From assembly GCA_965653495.1 (NCBI GenBank), contig CBFHAJ010000179.1, positions 1-6,742 on the forward strand: a DNA stretch of 6,742 bases, given 5' to 3'. This DNA comes from AG41 sp965653495 (GTDB lineage Bacteria; Gemmatimonadota; Gemmatimonadetes; Gemmatimonadales; GWC2-71-9). Shown piece after piece: positions 5,451 to 6,742 of this stretch (position 1 is the first letter of the stretch; each line of letters opens with the position of its first letter). Under the pieces are notes generated by a model. The model ran no database searches, had not been told where the DNA came from, and saw only the letters and a program-made list of their open reading frames with translations. The position numbers and the translations under genes are program-made.

Positions 5451-6161
5451 ATGCAATTGCTGGTGAGCGTGCAAGACCCGGAAGAAGCGCGCGCGGCGCT
5501 CGCGGGCGGCGCCGACGTGATCGACGCGAAAGACCCGGGACGTGGTGCCCTTGGCCGGGTGTCGCCCGCCGCCCTGACCGCCATTTGCAGCGTCGTCGCC
5601 GGCGCGCGCCCGGTGAGCGCGGCGCTGGGCGATGCGATGGACGGCACGCCGGCCCACGCCGCTCGCTGCGCCGCGCTTGGGCTGCGGTTCGTCAAGCTGG
5701 GCTGCGGCGGCGTGACGGACGAGGCGCGGGCCGCTCGACTGGCGCTCGATACACGCGGCGCGGCAGGGGCGACTGGTGTCGTCCTCGTCGCCTACGCCGA
5801 TTGGCGCCGGGCCGAGGGTCTCGAGCCGGCGCGCGTGATCACCGTCGCGGAACGGATCGGTGCGGACGGCGTGCTGCTCGATACCGCGTACAAGGACCGA
5901 CCCTTGTTCGCGCTCGCGCCACGGGACCAGGTGGCTGCCCTGGTCGACGCCGTGCATGTCGCAGGGATGTTCGTGGCGCTGGCCGGGAGTCTGACAGAGC
6001 CGGATTTCGGGACGGCGCGCGAGCTGGGCGCCGATGTGGTCGGCGTACGAGGTGCCGCCTGTGTGGGAGGCCGGACCGGTCGCGTGTCGCCGGCGCGTGT
6101 CGCCCGGCTACGGGCCCTGGCGAGCCCGGCGCCCCGACTGCCGGTCCGGGCTCTCGCGTAG
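5451..6161 (+). CDS. mfnB: (5-formylfuran-3-yl)methyl phosphate synthase MfnB (DUF556)
   Basis: This 236-residue TIM-barrel protein matches the DUF556/MfnB family, which condenses two glyceraldehyde-3-phosphate molecules into the furan aldehyde phosphate precursor of methanofuran. Family landmarks are MQLLVSVQDPEEA at the start, GGADVIDAKDPGRGALG (19-35) with Lys27, FVKLG (80-84) with Lys82, and GVLLDTAYKD (140-149) with Asp144 and Lys148. ALAGSL (176-181) and GVRGAAC (198-204) follow. As I recall, an active-site lysine at position 27 is implicated in the Methanocaldococcus enzyme, and Lys27 here falls at the same number. Bacterial homologues occur in H4MPT gene clusters of methylotrophs. It is transcribed away from the SDR operon and converges on the kinase gene, overlapping its 3' end by 54 bp. 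The last 15 residues are Pro/Arg/Ala-rich and probably not part of the barrel. It is cytoplasmic, with no signal or membrane segment. Confidence 0.93.
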   Translation: MQLLVSVQDPEEARAALAGGADVIDAKDPGRGALGRVSPAALTAICSVVAGARPVSAALGDAMDGTPAHAARCAALGLRFVKLGCGGVTDEARAARLALDTRGAAGATGVVLVAYADWRRAEGLEPARVITVAERIGADGVLLDTAYKDRPLFALAPRDQVAALVDAVHVAGMFVALAGSLTEPDFGTARELGADVVGVRGAACVGGRTGRVSPARVARLRALASPAPRLPVRALA

Positions 6162-6707
6162 CGCCACATCGAGCTGACCCAGGTCGTCCGCGGTCACGAC
6201 CAGATGCTCGATGCCCGGTGGCAGCGTGCGAACGAAGTAGGAGTCGACGAGTTTCTTATGCTCGCGCTCCGCTGGCTTGATCAACACCACGCGACGCGCC
6301 CCCAGCGCACCCGCCAGCCAGGCCGCGATGCTGTCGCTCGTGACTTCCCAAGAGTGGGGCAGCGGGTCGGCCGTTCGCAGCCAGCGGTAGGGCGCAAGCA
6401 CGGGCACGCGCCCGGCGTCGAGCGCCGCCCCGATCGCCGCCGCCGTGTCCACCAGGCTCGCCTCCGGGATGCGCGCCGCCAGGGCGTGCGCGTACTGATC
6501 CATCCCCAGGATGGCCATCCAGTGTGCCGCGTCATCGCCGATCCGGGCGCGCTTGAACATCTGACGCACCGCGTCGGCGAAGGGGCCGCCTCCAGGCACC
6601 ACCACCAGGCGACGTCCCGGCCGGAACGCCGTCACCGCCTCGACGGCCAGGTCGAGCGCGCCTGCCTTGCCGAGCAGCCCGCCGCCGATCTTGAGGACGG
6701 TGTGCAC
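6108..6707 (-). CDS. Amino acid kinase family protein, probable MfnE-type furan phosphate kinase; start uncertain
   Basis: A 199-residue protein of the aspartokinase/uridylate-kinase fold. Motifs are the N-terminal LKIGGG (5-10), the phosphate-binding VVVPGGGPFADAV (35-47), AHWMAILGMDQYA (61-73), the substrate/nucleotide segment HSWEVTSDSIAAWL (118-131) and VVLIKPA (140-146) with Lys144. The size and next-door mfnB favour the small kinase group found in methanofuran and H4MPT clusters; in methanogens MfnE phosphorylates aminomethylfuran phosphate to the diphosphate. That substrate is inferred from context. The GTG at 6707 gives a family-like N-terminus, but it has no SD and the frame stays open to the window edge, so the true start may lie upstream, possibly coupled to another gene. 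The C-terminal 17 residues (Arg/Gly-rich) are encoded antisense to the end of mfnB. Confidence 0.82.
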   Translation of the reverse strand: MHTVLKIGGGLLGKAGALDLAVEAVTAFRPGRRLVVVPGGGPFADAVRQMFKRARIGDDAAHWMAILGMDQYAHALAARIPEASLVDTAAAIGAALDAGRVPVLAPYRWLRTADPLPHSWEVTSDSIAAWLAGALGARRVVLIKPAEREHKKLVDSYFVRTLPPGIEHLVVTADDLGQLDVALRESPDRQSGRRARQGP

Positions 6708-6742
6708 GCCGGCGGCGCGCGTCTGCTTCGCGCGCGTCCGCT

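Noticed and set aside
5367..5957. 196-codon minus-strand open frame opposite mfnB
   Set aside because: It is antisense to a gene with clear MfnB motifs, and its own sequence has no recognisable family features.

Overview
The window is a very GC-rich (roughly two-thirds G+C), densely packed bacterial-style locus. Eight complete or nearly complete genes and one gene fragment at the left edge fill almost all of it. The gene set points to biosynthesis of the archaeal-type C1 carriers tetrahydromethanopterin (H4MPT) and methanofuran, as used by bacteria that oxidise formaldehyde or methanol through the H4MPT pathway. Bacterial-type 4-nt overlaps, GGAG ribosome-binding sites and a PabA/PabB pair argue for a bacterium rather than an archaeon. 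No marker gene fixes the phylum. The G+C-rich 8-bp repeats at 2124-2200 and 5386-5408 resemble low-complexity repeats I associate with Gemmatimonadota assemblies, but that is a weak, recollection-based hint.

Layout, left to right. 1-5351 is a single minus-strand operon, transcribed right to left: SDR oxidoreductase, pterin-4a-carbinolamine dehydratase, dihydropteroate-synthase-like protein (DUF6513 type), pabB, pabA, a DUF447 flavin-binding-fold protein, then the first 16 codons of a further gene running off the left edge. From the dehydratase onward every junction is a 4-nt ATGA or GTGA overlap. 5352-5450 is a short divergent control region. 5451-6161 is the plus-strand mfnB (methanofuran furan-ring synthase). 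6108-6707 is a minus-strand amino-acid-kinase-family protein, probably the MfnE-type kinase, whose 3' end overlaps mfnB by 54 bp. 6708-6742 keeps the kinase frame open to the edge.

How the genes fit together. PabA and PabB make 4-amino-4-deoxychorismate from chorismate, the precursor of p-aminobenzoate. In H4MPT synthesis p-aminobenzoate is converted to a ribofuranosylaminobenzene phosphate, and the DHPS-like protein is the natural candidate for joining that arm to the pterin. The carbinolamine dehydratase and the SDR are likely to act on the pterin ring (dehydration or reduction). The DUF447 protein has no established reaction but is part of the gene set shared by methanogens and H4MPT-using bacteria. 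MfnB and the kinase supply and phosphorylate the furan moiety of methanofuran. No pabC, mptG, mch, fae or fhc gene lies in the window.

The oddest features are an SDR whose catalytic Tyr and Ser positions are Phe and Trp, two facing arrays of 8-bp repeats inside the pabB coding sequence that can pair into a long hairpin, a run of five SD-less 4-nt overlaps, and an inverted repeat that places the mfnB ribosome-binding site in a loop. I see no wholly new system. This is an H4MPT/methanofuran cofactor cluster with several unusual details.
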